DNA of 64,000 nucleotides from Moniliella sp. 'wahieum' (Eukaryota; Basidiomycota; Moniliellomycetes; Moniliellales; Moniliellaceae), in the NCBI GenBank assembly GCA_003971905.1, contig RSEE01000006.1:868001-932000 (forward strand), written 5' to 3'. Numbering within the stretch: position 1 is the stretch's first letter; every line of letters starts with the position of its first letter. Position numbers and translations under genes: made by a program. Under the pieces are notes generated by a model, which saw only the letters and a program-made list of their open reading frames with translations, did no database searches and was not told the DNA's origin. Shown piece by piece: positions 1 through 10,657 of this stretch.

Positions 1-2466
1 AATTGCTTCAGTTCGGCTGCACTAAAATCAGCAGGAGGGAGAAGAAAAGGCATCTCCCTCGTATGGTTTTTGATCCGCAGGAGGTAGTTCCAGCGCTGGA
101 TAAAGTGCCGGGCCAAATCCCGGGCCGGCTGGCCGACAAGTTGCATGCCCACATCGTGCCAAGGCATGCGCGGGAACTTGTCTCTCGGGAATAGGTCTTC
201 TTCAGGACGATTGAGCACGTTCCATTCCTTAACCCGTTCATTGGCATAGTCCTGGCCCGGCCAAATGTTTGCTTCGATAGGGCCGTCCGCAGTCTCGCGG
301 ATGGGGCCCAGCAGACGTGGATCATCAAACTCGTACTGTACCCCGGTCTGGTCCGGATCCGCCTCCACATTGTCCGTCAGAACATGGGCATGCGTATCCC
401 ATCGTCCAAAGCAGAGGTCAAACCCACCCATAAACCCAATCGCCTCGTCGATCACGCACATCTTTTCGTGGTGCGCCCAGTAAAAGGTGCCCGTTTGGAA
501 ATGAGAAGGAGAGCGCTGGACCATGATTCTTGTGCAAATTGATCAAGCGTTGCTTGCTGTAGTTCGAGTCGGTGGGAGTGAAGTTGTTAGACACCTCGTT
601 GTAGAGAATGACAAAGATCTTGACTCCCTCCTCGGCTTTTTGGCGGAGAATGGTGTCAAGACGAAACCCTGGGCGCCCCGGGCGACGCAGATATAATTCC
701 TAATGAACAGTTAGTGTTCGGTTCCCATCAGAAGAGCGTGAACATACCGGTGAAAGCCACCAGTCGTGAATCATGATGCGATCCTTGGCACGGGCAAGGG
801 CCTTAGACAAAGCCCAGTAGTAATCCCTCCCATCAATCAATGGCGTGGCATTGACGTGAAGTCGAATGGGCGCAAACGAGTCGAATCGGTTTGGACCGGC
901 ATAGGGGTTGCGTCTGGCCACATCTTGCATCGACGCAACAAACTGGTTCATTTGTCGCTGGTTGTGTGCGACTAGCTTGAGCTTCTGGTGTGAGTTGATG
1001 AGGTAAAATGTGTGCGCCGACACACCATGAGCGTGCTGGAGGGTAATGTCCTTGCCTTCTTGCATATTGGCTGCCTGGCCTTTGATGAGGAGCGCGGCCA
1101 AGTCCATGTGCTGGTCGGGTTCCCCAGCTTCCTGCCCCGTCTGGTCGCGGGCAGGCATCTCCTCGTCCTCATCCGACTCGCCCATCGACTCCTTCAGGGT
1201 ATGGATGGGGTGGCGATAGATCCGCTTGGGGCGCGTGATGCGGAAGTCCATGTCAAACAAAAACACATCGTCTACCTTGAGGTCTCCAGGGTGGTTCGCC
1301 AGGATGAGATAGGACTCTCGGACCAAACACCACTTTTGATTCTTGCGCGTTGCAATGCGCAGGGCCATGTGTCCATGCGAGGACTTGCGGGAGACGGGGG
1401 AGAGGATATTAAGAAACCCTTGTTTGCCCTGGATCCCCGGACGACCAGCCAACGCCAATGCCAACGCACTGATCTCGAGAAACTTGCAAAGACGATTCGC
1501 ATCGGGCCGCAACGCGGCGATGCGACAGATTTGCACTAGCCATTCCTCAAGTTGGACGCGCATCGCGTGAGGCGAGTGCCGCAGCGCCGCATTATCCCTG
1601 TTGCGGAACACGGTGTGCTTCAACTTGGGAAGCGCAGGAAAGCCGCTCTCTTCATTCACCGCTCCTCCCGAGGGACCATCAGCCCTCCCAATCCCCAGTA
1701 TTCCTCGGAGCGACGCCGCACGGTAGTGAGTCTGAAGGATAAGAAAGTCGCGCATCTCGCGGTAGATGACCCAGCGGGCTAAACCATCTCCATAGGACAG
1801 CTCGACACGGAAGATGGCGTAGCCGGCCTGAGCTCCGGCCTCGAGCGAGTCTGTGACTCGAATTTTGAGATGGTTGAGCAATACCGGTACCCGTGGGTCC
1901 CCACTCTCGTCGCGGTCCAAGCCCATCTTGAGCAGCATGACCGGCAGGATTCCCGTCGACAGTTCCTGAGTCAAGTCGGGTTCTGCCTGGGTGTGCGCCG
2001 GGGCAGAGACGCGAGTCTTCTTGGCGGCCTGAAGACGGCGCTTGAGCGCTTTCCAGCGAATTTGGCCGGGCGTGAGTTCGCTTCCGCTCGCACCTGCGCC
2101 TGGCGACGCACCAGCCGATTCGGCACTGGTAACCGGCTCGGCTGACGAGGCAGTCGTGGCGCCGGCGCGGTGCCCGCGCACCGCCTGGCCCAGATGGTGC
2201 ATCCGTCCATGTATGCCCGAAGGTTCATTGGCTGGCGAGCCCAGGCGGGGAGAACGCGCGAGGGATGGGTTCTGCTCGGCAGCGATCTCGACGACGTCTT
2301 CGTGGAGCGGGCGAGAAGCGAGTTGGTGTACAACCGCCTGCTCGGCCTGGTGCGCCGGATCAGGCGGGCGGGCGCCTATTAAGGCCCGGAGGGCCTGGGG
2401 CTCGTCGGGCGCGGGACTGGTGGGTGCCGGCGGAGCGGCCACAGGGCCGTCGCGGGCGGCAGCCAT
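1..2466 (-). CDS. Phospholipase D (Spo14/PLD1 type), partial
   Basis: Phospholipase D hydrolyses phosphatidylcholine to phosphatidic acid at membranes. The protein starts at the ATG at 2466 with a Pro/Ala-rich N-terminus of about 150 residues. A PX-like region follows (VPVLLNHLKIRVTDS, then FRVELSYGDGLARWVIYREM), then a PH-like region, then the catalytic N-half with DRIMIHDWWLSPELYLRRP. The first HKD motif is HHEKMCVIDEAIGF, followed by GGFDLCFGRWDTH. A 48-nt intron at 700-747 (GTATGT..TTAG) joins WLSP to ELYLRR. Around 527-532, just before IMVQRSPSHFQTGTFYWAHH, the reading frame is displaced by one base, so either the sequence has an indel error or the allele is damaged. The gene runs off the window at position 1, so the second HKD motif is not visible. 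Family assignment is firm. Confidence 0.9.
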
Positions 2467-3102
2467 GGAGGTGGTGCGGAGGAAAGAGGAGACTCAGCGG
2501 TGGATACACGTTGCCGCCTCGAGCGATGGGCAAATGGGCTTGGCACGGTTGGAAATTGGACTGGACTTCGGGGGGAGTACGCGCGTGGGTGGGTGCGTGT
2601 GACATGCCATATCACCACCATCACCGGCCCGCCCCGGACAAGGGCAGTGACCAAGTCCAGCACGCCGGGCTGGTGCCTGCGCATGCCCAGATCGATCTTG
2701 CCACCGATCTCACCAACTCCGTTTCGTCATCGACATCCTCATGCCCTTCGCTGGGGCTACGCCCATCTCGTAGTCACTAGTCGCTCCAGCGTCGCGGATG
2801 CAAGTCACTATCCACGCCACCCATCTGCCCCTGTGTCGCCTGGCTCATGAAATCTGCAGTAGGACCTACAAGCACACGCCATCTGGCTGACAGCGCAGAG
2901 CATCTGTGGGGCACCTTCCATAGCACCAGCTAGACCATGACGACCATGCATGTAGTGTGGATGTTGGCGGAGGGCGCTTTTGCTACAGAGACGACACCAC
3001 CAGCACGCGGTGTGGATGGCAGGGGCACATCCATAGGGGACTCGCCCAGCGGCTGGTATGCTGGCCCTCATCCTCCCGCGGCGGGCCAACTGAACTGCTT
3101 TT
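2467..3102. other. Intergenic, phospholipase D promoter side and CYB2 3' side
   Basis: This stretch of about 640 bases separates two genes on the minus strand. It should hold the 5' regulatory region of the phospholipase D gene and the 3' end of the cytochrome b2 gene. I see no coding signal, RNA gene or repeat array that I can support. Confidence 0.5.
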
Positions 3103-4815
3103 TTACTGCACATGGTCGCTCGGCAGCTGCTGGCCCGTATAGGCATACGTACGCGGCAAGACCTCCACCCGCTCTGGTGTCAGCTCTTCCACCGAGCGCA
3201 CACCCAGCAGCCGCATGTCCCGCGCAATCTCGCCCTTGAGCAGGTCCATGGCATGCTTGGCGCCGGCCTCGCCATAGCCCGTATTGGCAAACAGGAACGG
3301 CCGTCCCAGCCCCACCGCCTTGGCTCCCAGTGCCAACGCTTTCAGCACGTCCGACCCACGTCGCACGCCGCCGTCAACGTACACTTCCAGCTGGTCCAGC
3401 AGCTCCGGGTGCTTCTGTCGCAACTCGATCAGCACATCCACTCCGCTCGGCGCGTAATCCAACGACCGCCCCCCATGGTTGGAGAGAACGACACCATCCA
3501 CCCCTGCCTGCGCGGCCAGCTCCACATCCTCCACACACTGCACCCCCTTGAGGAAGAGGGGCAAATTGCAGTTCTTCCGGAACCAGGCCACATCGTCCCA
3601 CGACAGATTCGCGTCAAAGTACGCTGCGCCCACGGCCATGAAGCCGTTTGCGCCGCGGCCCTGCGCGCGTGCGTCACGCTCCCGGTTGCCCAGCACGGTG
3701 GAATCGACAGTAAGCATGACTGCCCGCACGCCGGCCTGCTCCACCTTCTTGAGCAGCTCTTCCGATTGCGCCCGGTCCTTGTTCACATACAGCTGGTAGA
3801 AGACAGGTTGGTTCTCTGCCCGAGCCGCCAGGATTTCGTCCAGGCTGTAGGAGGCGTTGGCACTGATGCCCTGCACAATCTCTTCCCCTGCCGCGGCACG
3901 GGTCAGGTTGAGTTCCCCTTGTTCATGGCCCAGCTTGGCAGCAGCAGCAGGAGAGATGTAAAAGGGTGCCGAGACGGGGATCTCTTCCCCTTCCCGGTTG
4001 GCAAGCAGCGTGGTGCGCAAGTCCACCTCCTCTACCGGCACCAGGATGCGCGGGCGGAACCAGACGCGTCCCCAGGCAGAGCGGTTGTGTTGGTAGGTCA
4101 CCTCATCGTCCGAGCCAGAGCGGTAGTACCACCCCTCGGGCGTCAGCACACTCTCCGCGACCGCCTCAAACTCATCCAAGTTCATGATCGAATTGAGCGG
4201 GGGCAGGTTGCGGAGCCGCTCCAGACGCGCTACCTCACTAGCCGACAGTTTCGGCGTGGGCAGCGTAGCCGGGTCGATCTCTCCCACCTTGCGGTCGGGA
4301 GAGAGGTATTTAGCAATCGCATCACTGGGGTGAATGGGGTTGAAGATCGCCGAAACGTCGGTTCCGGCGTTCTTCAGGATGGGGCCGGGCCCACCAGGGT
4401 GAACCTTGTAAAACTCGGTCAAGCTGTCATAGCATACCTGGATTAGTCAAACAGTCCTACCCCCCCCGTCCAACAACCTCCCCGCGCTCCAGAAAGAGGG
4501 GACGTACTCATACACCGACCCGTTAATCACCACCCAGATGCCCGCTTCGGGAGAGTTGTGCTTCTGCACCTCCGAGTAGGAGATCAGGCCCTCCTTGGCA
4601 GATTTCGGGGTGTCCCGACGACTGCTGTACGCATACGCCCCCAGCGCCAGGCCGACTGGCAGGGCGACGTAGCCCCACTCGAACTTTCCTCGGGGCACAG
4701 TGGGGGAGGACGAAGCCCATCGGCGGGCAAGGAGGCCTCGTCCAACACTGGGGCGAACACGAGGCAGCGATCGCACGACGTGAGGCAACCGGGGTGGCAT
4801 TGTGGGGGCAAACAA
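3103..4815 (-). CDS. CYB2: L-lactate dehydrogenase (cytochrome b2), mitochondrial
   Basis: Flavocytochrome b2 oxidises L-lactate to pyruvate and passes electrons to cytochrome c in the mitochondrial intermembrane space. The start at 4815 gives an Arg-rich presequence and a short hydrophobic sorting segment (YVALPVGLALGAYAYSS). A cytochrome b5 domain follows with heme-ligand motif VHPGGPGPIL and a second histidine in FNPIHPSDAI. The FMN domain carries SNHGGRSLDYAPSG with the active-site histidine and VDGGVRRGSDVLKALALGA for phosphate binding. An intron at 4424-4507 (GTACGT..GACAG, branch TGACTAAT) splits the aspartate codon of VYDLTEF. The spliced frame is open to the stop at 3103, making this one of the few genes here with no frame break. 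Length of about 540 residues fits the family. Confidence 0.93.
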
Positions 4816-5960
4816 GGTAAAGGTAAGGTGTAGTGGGAGCGCCCCAAAGACGAAGGATTTAAATAGGCGGGGTTGGATGTGATTGATTAGAAAGCTACTA
4901 CCAATGACTGGGTGACATGCGAGCCCAATTCATACACGACTGCGGGACACCGACCAGCAGCGAGCGGGACTGGCACGCTTAGTCCGAGGACTGTGAGCCG
5001 ACCCTCGGCCGCACAGCTCCATCGGGATCCACATGGCCCCGGCTTCGACCGCACCTGGGCGCAGCGATCACAATGTGAGGGCAAAAACGGTGAGACTGTT
5101 GGGGCGGCCCGACGCCGCGACCTGAGGCCCTGAGGCCCTGAGGCCAAAAGGCCAGGCCATATAGGTGTTGGATGTTTTGCCTGTTCCCTGCCTTCCCCGG
5201 CCGCTGTGAGGCCTGAGGGTCTGAGATTTGAGGTCAACCGGTGAGGCTCAGGCTGAGGCCCTGAGGCGGCGGCCTGAACACTTTCGGGGTATAGTCTAAC
5301 AGAGTGTAGCCCGGTGCAAGGGAGGGAGGGTTTAGCCGCCCGGCTATATTGTCGCCCCGCCCGTGGCGCAGTTGACCATCGGTTTTGCTACCTTCTCTCG
5401 CAGTCACAACACCTGTTCCTTTGCCGGGCGCCATGTCATGCTTGTCAGCAGGGCCTACGATCGACTACTGTGCACCATTGATCATCGATCGACTGTCTGC
5501 CATCTAGGACAGTACGCGTTCCGCGTTAACCCGAATCCCAGCATAGATTACCCCCCGGATGAACCCAAGCATATGATGGAACAACATGTCGTGCAAGTAC
5601 AGTGGAGCTTGAAGCATGAAGCATGGATTGAATCTGAGGCGTGTGGTTACCACAGCAGAGTCCCGCCGGGCAAGGAGAGAGGGGCTGAGCGCGCTGAGGC
5701 TGGGATCTGAGAGCAAGTGAAGGCATTTCCTGAGACAAAAGCACTCGCTCTCTCTTGGCTGGATATCCTGCGCAGCCCCAACAGATAGATGAGACCAAAT
5801 TCGAGTGGGAACACGGCACGAAAGCGGAGATGACTAGTGACTGGAAACGGGGCGACAGAAAGCGAACGCATAGCAGGGGCCAGGAGCATGGACAGAAAAC
5901 GGTGAGGGATGAACGTGGGAACGGTGAACGGACATTGGCGCCGAGAAGCGGATAGGACTC
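4816..5960. repeat. Intergenic with CCTGAGGC 8-bp repeats
   Basis: No gene is supported here. It should contain the CYB2 promoter. Between about 5120 and 5275 there is a dense patch of CCTGAGG-type repeats: three head-to-tail copies of CCTGAGGC near 5124-5148 and further scattered copies around 5208-5273. These are related to the AGGCCT-type arrays found elsewhere in the window. Confidence 0.55.
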
Positions 5961-5971
5961 AGTTCTCTGTG

Positions 5972-6444
5972 CCCGTCGCGTAGTAGATTCCACGGCGAAT
6001 GAGGTACGACAGTGTGCCAGGAAGATAGGTGAAGGAGTGCACGAGCAGGACGCCGACGATCATGACCATCGTGGCTGGGAGACGGGGGCAAGGGGGTTAG
6101 CGCTTGAGCAAGCGAGACAAGCATGGGAACCGGCGAGACACGTACCGCATGCCAGGGCCTCCCATGGCTCGAGCATGGAGAAGACAGACTCGCCATCTCA
6201 GGCGAGGCCGATGCGCCAGAACACGTCGTTGGGGAGAACGCTGATGTAGGCCATGGGGTGGTAGGCGACCCAGTGGGGTGTGACGGGGGGGCCGTAGGCG
6301 GCCAAGTCGGCGGGGTACTGGGCAGCAGCGGCACACTCTGCGCCATGGTCACAATGCGGGGCTGGTGCTTGGGGTCGTCCTTGGCCCAGCCATTGCCTGC
6401 GGGGACGGCGGTCGACGCCGTGTGCTGCCGGTTGCGCAACGCCA
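5972..6444 (-). CDS. Small single-membrane-span protein, reading frame interrupted
   Basis: Function not recognised. Reading the minus strand from the ATG near 6444 gives MALRNRQHTASTAVPAGNGW. After a frame change near 6345 comes YPADLAAYGPPVTPHWVAYH and NDVFWRIGLA. An in-frame TGA follows GLA, and the same frame then continues as DGESVFSMLEPWEALAC. A probable intron (donor GTACGTGTCT, acceptor near 6076) leads to a C-terminal membrane span MVMIVGVLLVHSFTYLPGTL and the ending RRGIYYATGTEN. The basic N-terminus and single C-terminal span would suit a mitochondrial inner-membrane accessory protein, but that is inference. The frame change and the stop are either sequence errors or real lesions. 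Confidence 0.4.
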
Positions 6445-6907
6445 TGGTTGGGGGAGCAGGTCGAGATGGGCTGGGCAGCGCTTCGAGCAGGCTGCGCGCT
6501 GGACGCTTGAACGCGCGGGTAGCACCGCCTGCCTTGTCCTGCCAGGCCTGCTTACGGCAGCAGCCAGCCAGCGTGACAAGCGTCACGTGATGAAGCATCC
6601 CTGGGCATTGATTAAGGCTGGCGTGTGGGTTGCTTGTGCTATCGCCTGTGCTGACATGCCGAAGCCGCACAGAGAATATGCGGGGCTGCCACTGACATGC
6701 ACACCCCATCTTATGCGGTGTGAATGGATGGCTCAATGCCAGCCCCCACCCGGGCGGCAAGCTCCGGCCAGTGTCCGCGGTGCTGCGGCGACTGAATGCA
6801 TCCCTGGCGCCCGCATTGTCCTCTGCGTCTTTCGCTTTGCCTTTTCCTTTTCTTCCACCAGACACCTCCTCTCTTCCTCGCTGCCCACACATACTTCGCC
6901 TCCACCA

Positions 6908-7306
6908 ATGCCAGCCCCTACACCCTTCCGTGCCTCGCCAGTCCAGCCGCACCTGCACCAGCTCGCCCTTCCCACTGAGCTTTACACGATGGGAGATTGC
7001 ATCTGGCGCATTCGAGTGTTTGTCGACCAAACGACGGCTCAATACTCACTGATTCCAGCCGAACGCTGGGCCTATTGTCCGTCCCCTCCCCTTTCCTATA
7101 CCCCCCGTTGTGCGCGACTGGATGCGGCGATATGAAACAAACTCCTAACCTGTCGCCATCCTGCAGATAGCATCGCGTCCATTCTTCCTGTCTATGCTCT
7201 ACGCATGCTCGTGCCTTGCCTCCCCCCGTACGCTACCTGGCTCATCTGCTGGATGGCCGGTTGGTACCTGCTGCGTGACCCCAATGCTCCCAACAAGCTG
7301 TTTTGA
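6908..7306 (+). CDS. Candidate small membrane protein, spliced
   Basis: Not recognised. An ATG at 6908 opens a frame (MPAPTPFRASPVQPHLHQLA, then LPTELYTM). One or two introns lie between about 7000 and 7166; the last has branch CTCCTAACC and acceptor CTGCAG at 7166. The final exon, 7167-7306, reads SIASILPVYALRMLVPCLPP followed by YATWLICWMAGWYLLRDPNA and PNKLF, then stop. The last exon is strongly hydrophobic and has a plausible splice acceptor, which is why I list it. The upstream exon boundaries are uncertain. Confidence 0.3.
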
Positions 7307-8226
7307 CTCCCCGTTTCTTGTGCTTCGGTCCTCCAGACCTCTATGACGAAATTGCCACCCCTAATAACAGCATTCTGCGCATTAGCCCCCCCCCCTTCAC
7401 TCTCCCTGCACACCCTTTCCCCGTTTCTGCCAAAAGCACCGTTGTGACGAATCCTTCCCCTGTGGCCGAATCCCGATACCATGTTTCCCAAGATGAAAAG
7501 TAGTAGCTGATTAGCTCGGCGTAATACAGTGGATATATATGTAAAGGAGTACTTTTCTTCTGTCGCTTCTCTCTTCTTCTCGATATCATGTTCTCTATCA
7601 TATGGATCCTACGCTTACGCCTCTGCGCCGCATGGAGAAGGAGGCGTATCCGCTGCTCCAGCCAAGATGGTTGCGAGGAGAACGCCAAGTATCAAAAAAA
7701 ACATCAACAAAACTTGCGGTTATCTGCACAAAAAATAACTGTCAGGCCTCAGGGGGGTTAGTAGGGGACCGGTGACCGGTCAGGTGGCCGGCGTGCGGGC
7801 CATAGTCTTACCTCAGCGACGCACCCCCGCGCGAGCTGTGGAGTGGGCGAGAAGCTCTGCATCGGCCAGACAGGCCGCAGGCAGCACACCCCACGCCGCC
7901 GCAGGTGAACCCCCGCCCTGCGCCAGTGCCCTGCGGGCTGCCGCCACACTCGCCCCGCACCCGCAGCATCTCCAGATCGCTGATCCCTGATCGGTCTGAT
8001 CGAGAAGATGGATGATGCGATGATGCATGATGCATGATCGATGAGGTTCTGCGGATGCATGACGTCAGCGCACCCGCACGCGGGAAGAGCAGGCAGCACA
8101 CCGCACGCGGCACCAGTAACTAGTAAGCAAGCAAGTACTACGTACCCACCACCCGCCGGCGCTGTTCGCGCTCCACCGGCCACCCGTCTTCTGCGCCTCC
8201 TCCGCTCCTCCGCTCGTCCGCCCGCC
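7307..8226. repeat. Intergenic with 7-bp palindrome arrays
   Basis: This is the upstream region of the PFK-2/FBPase-2 gene. It contains two ACCGGT copies spaced by one base (7768-7780) and a run of ATGCAT-G-ATGCAT-G-ATCGAT (8023-8042), both in 7-bp register. No other gene is supported. Confidence 0.6.
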
Positions 8227-10366
8227 ATGCCGCCCGTGGCGCCGCTCCCCGACCTCGCTGGCCATGTGCCGCAGCCCACCCCCCGCCGCCTCTCCGGCTC
8301 GTCGTCCCCGCGCCCCTCGGTCCGACGCCCCTCGGGCACTGCCTCCCAGCGGCCCAGCCTCACCGCCCTCTCCACCGCCTCGCCCCCCGGCATGAGCACC
8401 GCCCCCTCCAGTGCCGGCGGCACGGCCACCGCCAGTGGTCTTGCCCGCGCTGCGTCCATCAAGAGCGCCACCGCGGCCCACACCACCCGTCCAGCCCCCA
8501 CTTTGACCCCACCCAGCGCGACAAGTTTTCCGCCGCCGTTGCCGAAAGCAGTTTGGCCTCGTCCTCCGACGGCCTCCAGGCCTTGCTACGCGACCACCCC
8601 GAGCTAATTTCGTCCCAGCTCAAGAAAGCGGCGGGATCCAACGTGCTGGATGCCTCCGAGTCGGCGCGCATCTCCCAGTTCCCTTCCACCGCCGCTTCGC
8701 CCGGCGGCACACCGGCTGCTACCCCCCTGCACATCCCGGGTACGTTTGATGGCTACGCCCTCTCTGCCCCTGCTTCGCCCCCCAATTTGGGCTCCACAGG
8801 TCCACGCCCAGACTACTCGGAGCAAAAGATCGTAGTGGCCATGGTGGGCTTGCCGGTACGTCCCCCTCCTTGCCTACGTCCCCTTCCCTTTCTCCTCCCG
8901 TGCCTGCCAACGCCAACGCCAACGCCAGCGGGACGGGGCGGAGGCGCATGAAAAGATCGATACGAATGTGGGCTGACGAGGATGAGCAGGCGCGTGGCAA
9001 GTCGTTCACCGCCAACAAGATCATGCGTTATCTCAAGTGGTTGGAGTATGATGTGCGGGTGTTCAATGTGGGTCAGCTGCGACGTGCGGTGGCGCGGGCC
9101 AAGCTGCGCAAGGACGGGTTGGTAGAAGATCATACGGCCTCCTTTTTTGATCCGAACAACCCGCGTGCGTACCAGCAGCGTTCGGCGTTGGCCAACGAGT
9201 GCCTGGAGCAACTCATCTCCTTTCTCAAAAAGGGTGGCAATGTGGGGATCCATGATGCGACCAATACCACCGTAGCCCGGCGGCAAGAGATTGCCGATCG
9301 GATCGCACGCGAACCGGACTTGCGTCTGGTCTTTCTCGAGTCGATCTGTACCGACCCGGCTGTGATTGCGGCGAATGTGGCGGTCAAAGTGCGGAGTAAC
9401 GATCCGGACTATGCCAACATGGATCTCGAGGCGGCCAAGCGGGATTTCCTGGCGCGGATCAAAAACTACGAGGAGGCGTACGAGTCGATCAATGCCGACG
9501 AAACCGAAGCGCACTTGTCGTACTGCAAGATTTACGATGTGGGACGCCAAGTGGTGACCAACAAGATCGAAGGCTACCTCGAGTCGCGCATTGCGTATTA
9601 CCTCATGAACCTCCACCTCACCCCGCGTAACATCTTCTTTTCCCGCCATGGCGAGTCGCAGTTCAATGTCCAAGGCAAGATTGGTGGCGACGCCGACCTA
9701 AGTGAGCACGGCTGGGCGTATGCCAAGGCGCTGCCCCAGCTCATCAAGGACAACATTGGCGATGCGCCATTGACCGTCTGGCACTCCACCTTGCGCCGGA
9801 CAGGCCAGACGGCGTCGCTGCTGCCCTACCCCAAGCTGGCGTGGAAGTCGTTGGACGAGTTGGACGCGGGCGTGTCGGATGGACTGACGTACGAGGAGAT
9901 TGCCGAGTACTGGCCCGACGACTCGGTGGCGCGGGACGAAGATAAGTTCAACTACCGCTACCGCGGCGGCGAGTCGTACCGCGATGTGGTGGTGCGGTTG
10001 GAACCGATCATTATGGAACTGGAGCGCCAAGAAAACATTTTGATCATTGGCCACCAGGCCATCTTGCGCTGCCTGTATGCTTACTTTCAGTCCAAGACCC
10101 AGGAAGAACTGCCGTACATCAAGATCCCGCTCCACACGGTCATCCAGCTGACGCCCAAGGCGTACGGGTGCGACGAGGTGCGGTACAAGTTGCCGATCGA
10201 GGCCGTGGACACTTACCGTCCCAAAGGCCTTGCCCACAAGGCCTCCGACCCAGGTCCCGCCGCGGCCCCGGCCGTGGACGAGGACGACTTGGCGGCAGCG
10301 GCCACCTCTCTGCCCCCATCCCAGAGGAGGCAAGAGCAAGAAGAGATCGAGACGGTTGCCGTTTAA
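8227..10366 (+). CDS. 6-phosphofructo-2-kinase/fructose-2,6-bisphosphatase
   Basis: This bifunctional enzyme makes and degrades fructose 2,6-bisphosphate, the regulator of glycolysis versus gluconeogenesis. The N-terminus from the ATG at 8227 is a Ser/Pro-rich, probably regulatory tail. The kinase domain starts at KIVVAMVGLP, and an intron at 8856-8989 (GTACGT..GAGCAG) splits the Walker A motif GLPARGKS. The exon from 8990 is open for about 1.4 kb. The phosphatase domain shows the phospho-histidine motif FFSRHGESQFN, WHSTLRRTGQTA and IIGHQAILRCLYAYF, so the bisphosphatase half keeps its catalytic histidines. A one-base frame change lies in the C run near 8495-8499, upstream of HFDPTQRDKFSAAVAESS. 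The C-terminus is an Ala/Glu-rich tail. Confidence 0.92.
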
Positions 10367-10657
10367 TAGCCTTTACATGTCCCTCCCTCGATTCGATCCT
10401 CCTGGCTGGCTGCCTCTCTATGTTTGTCTCCCTGTTCCCACCCTAATCCCAGTGCGCATTTGATCACGAAGCAAGCAGCAGAGGAATGGATCCATATCAT
10501 ATGCATGTAGGATCGCCACGACGAAGCACCAGAGTAAAAAAGATTACGGCAATGGAGATAGGAACGACAAAAGCGGATAGCGAGCGGGGTATCGGACAGA
10601 AAAGGGATGAGGTCATGGTCATCGAGGCATCCATCACCAGCGCAGCGCCCTCGTTCG

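Noticed and set aside
3112-4446. 444-codon plus-strand ORF
   Set aside because: It is antisense to the well-supported cytochrome b2 gene and shows no domain of its own.
5834-7042. 402-codon minus-strand ORF
   Set aside because: Composition is low-complexity and runs through two other candidate genes in other frames; only a small part of it (MALRNRQ...) is protein-like.
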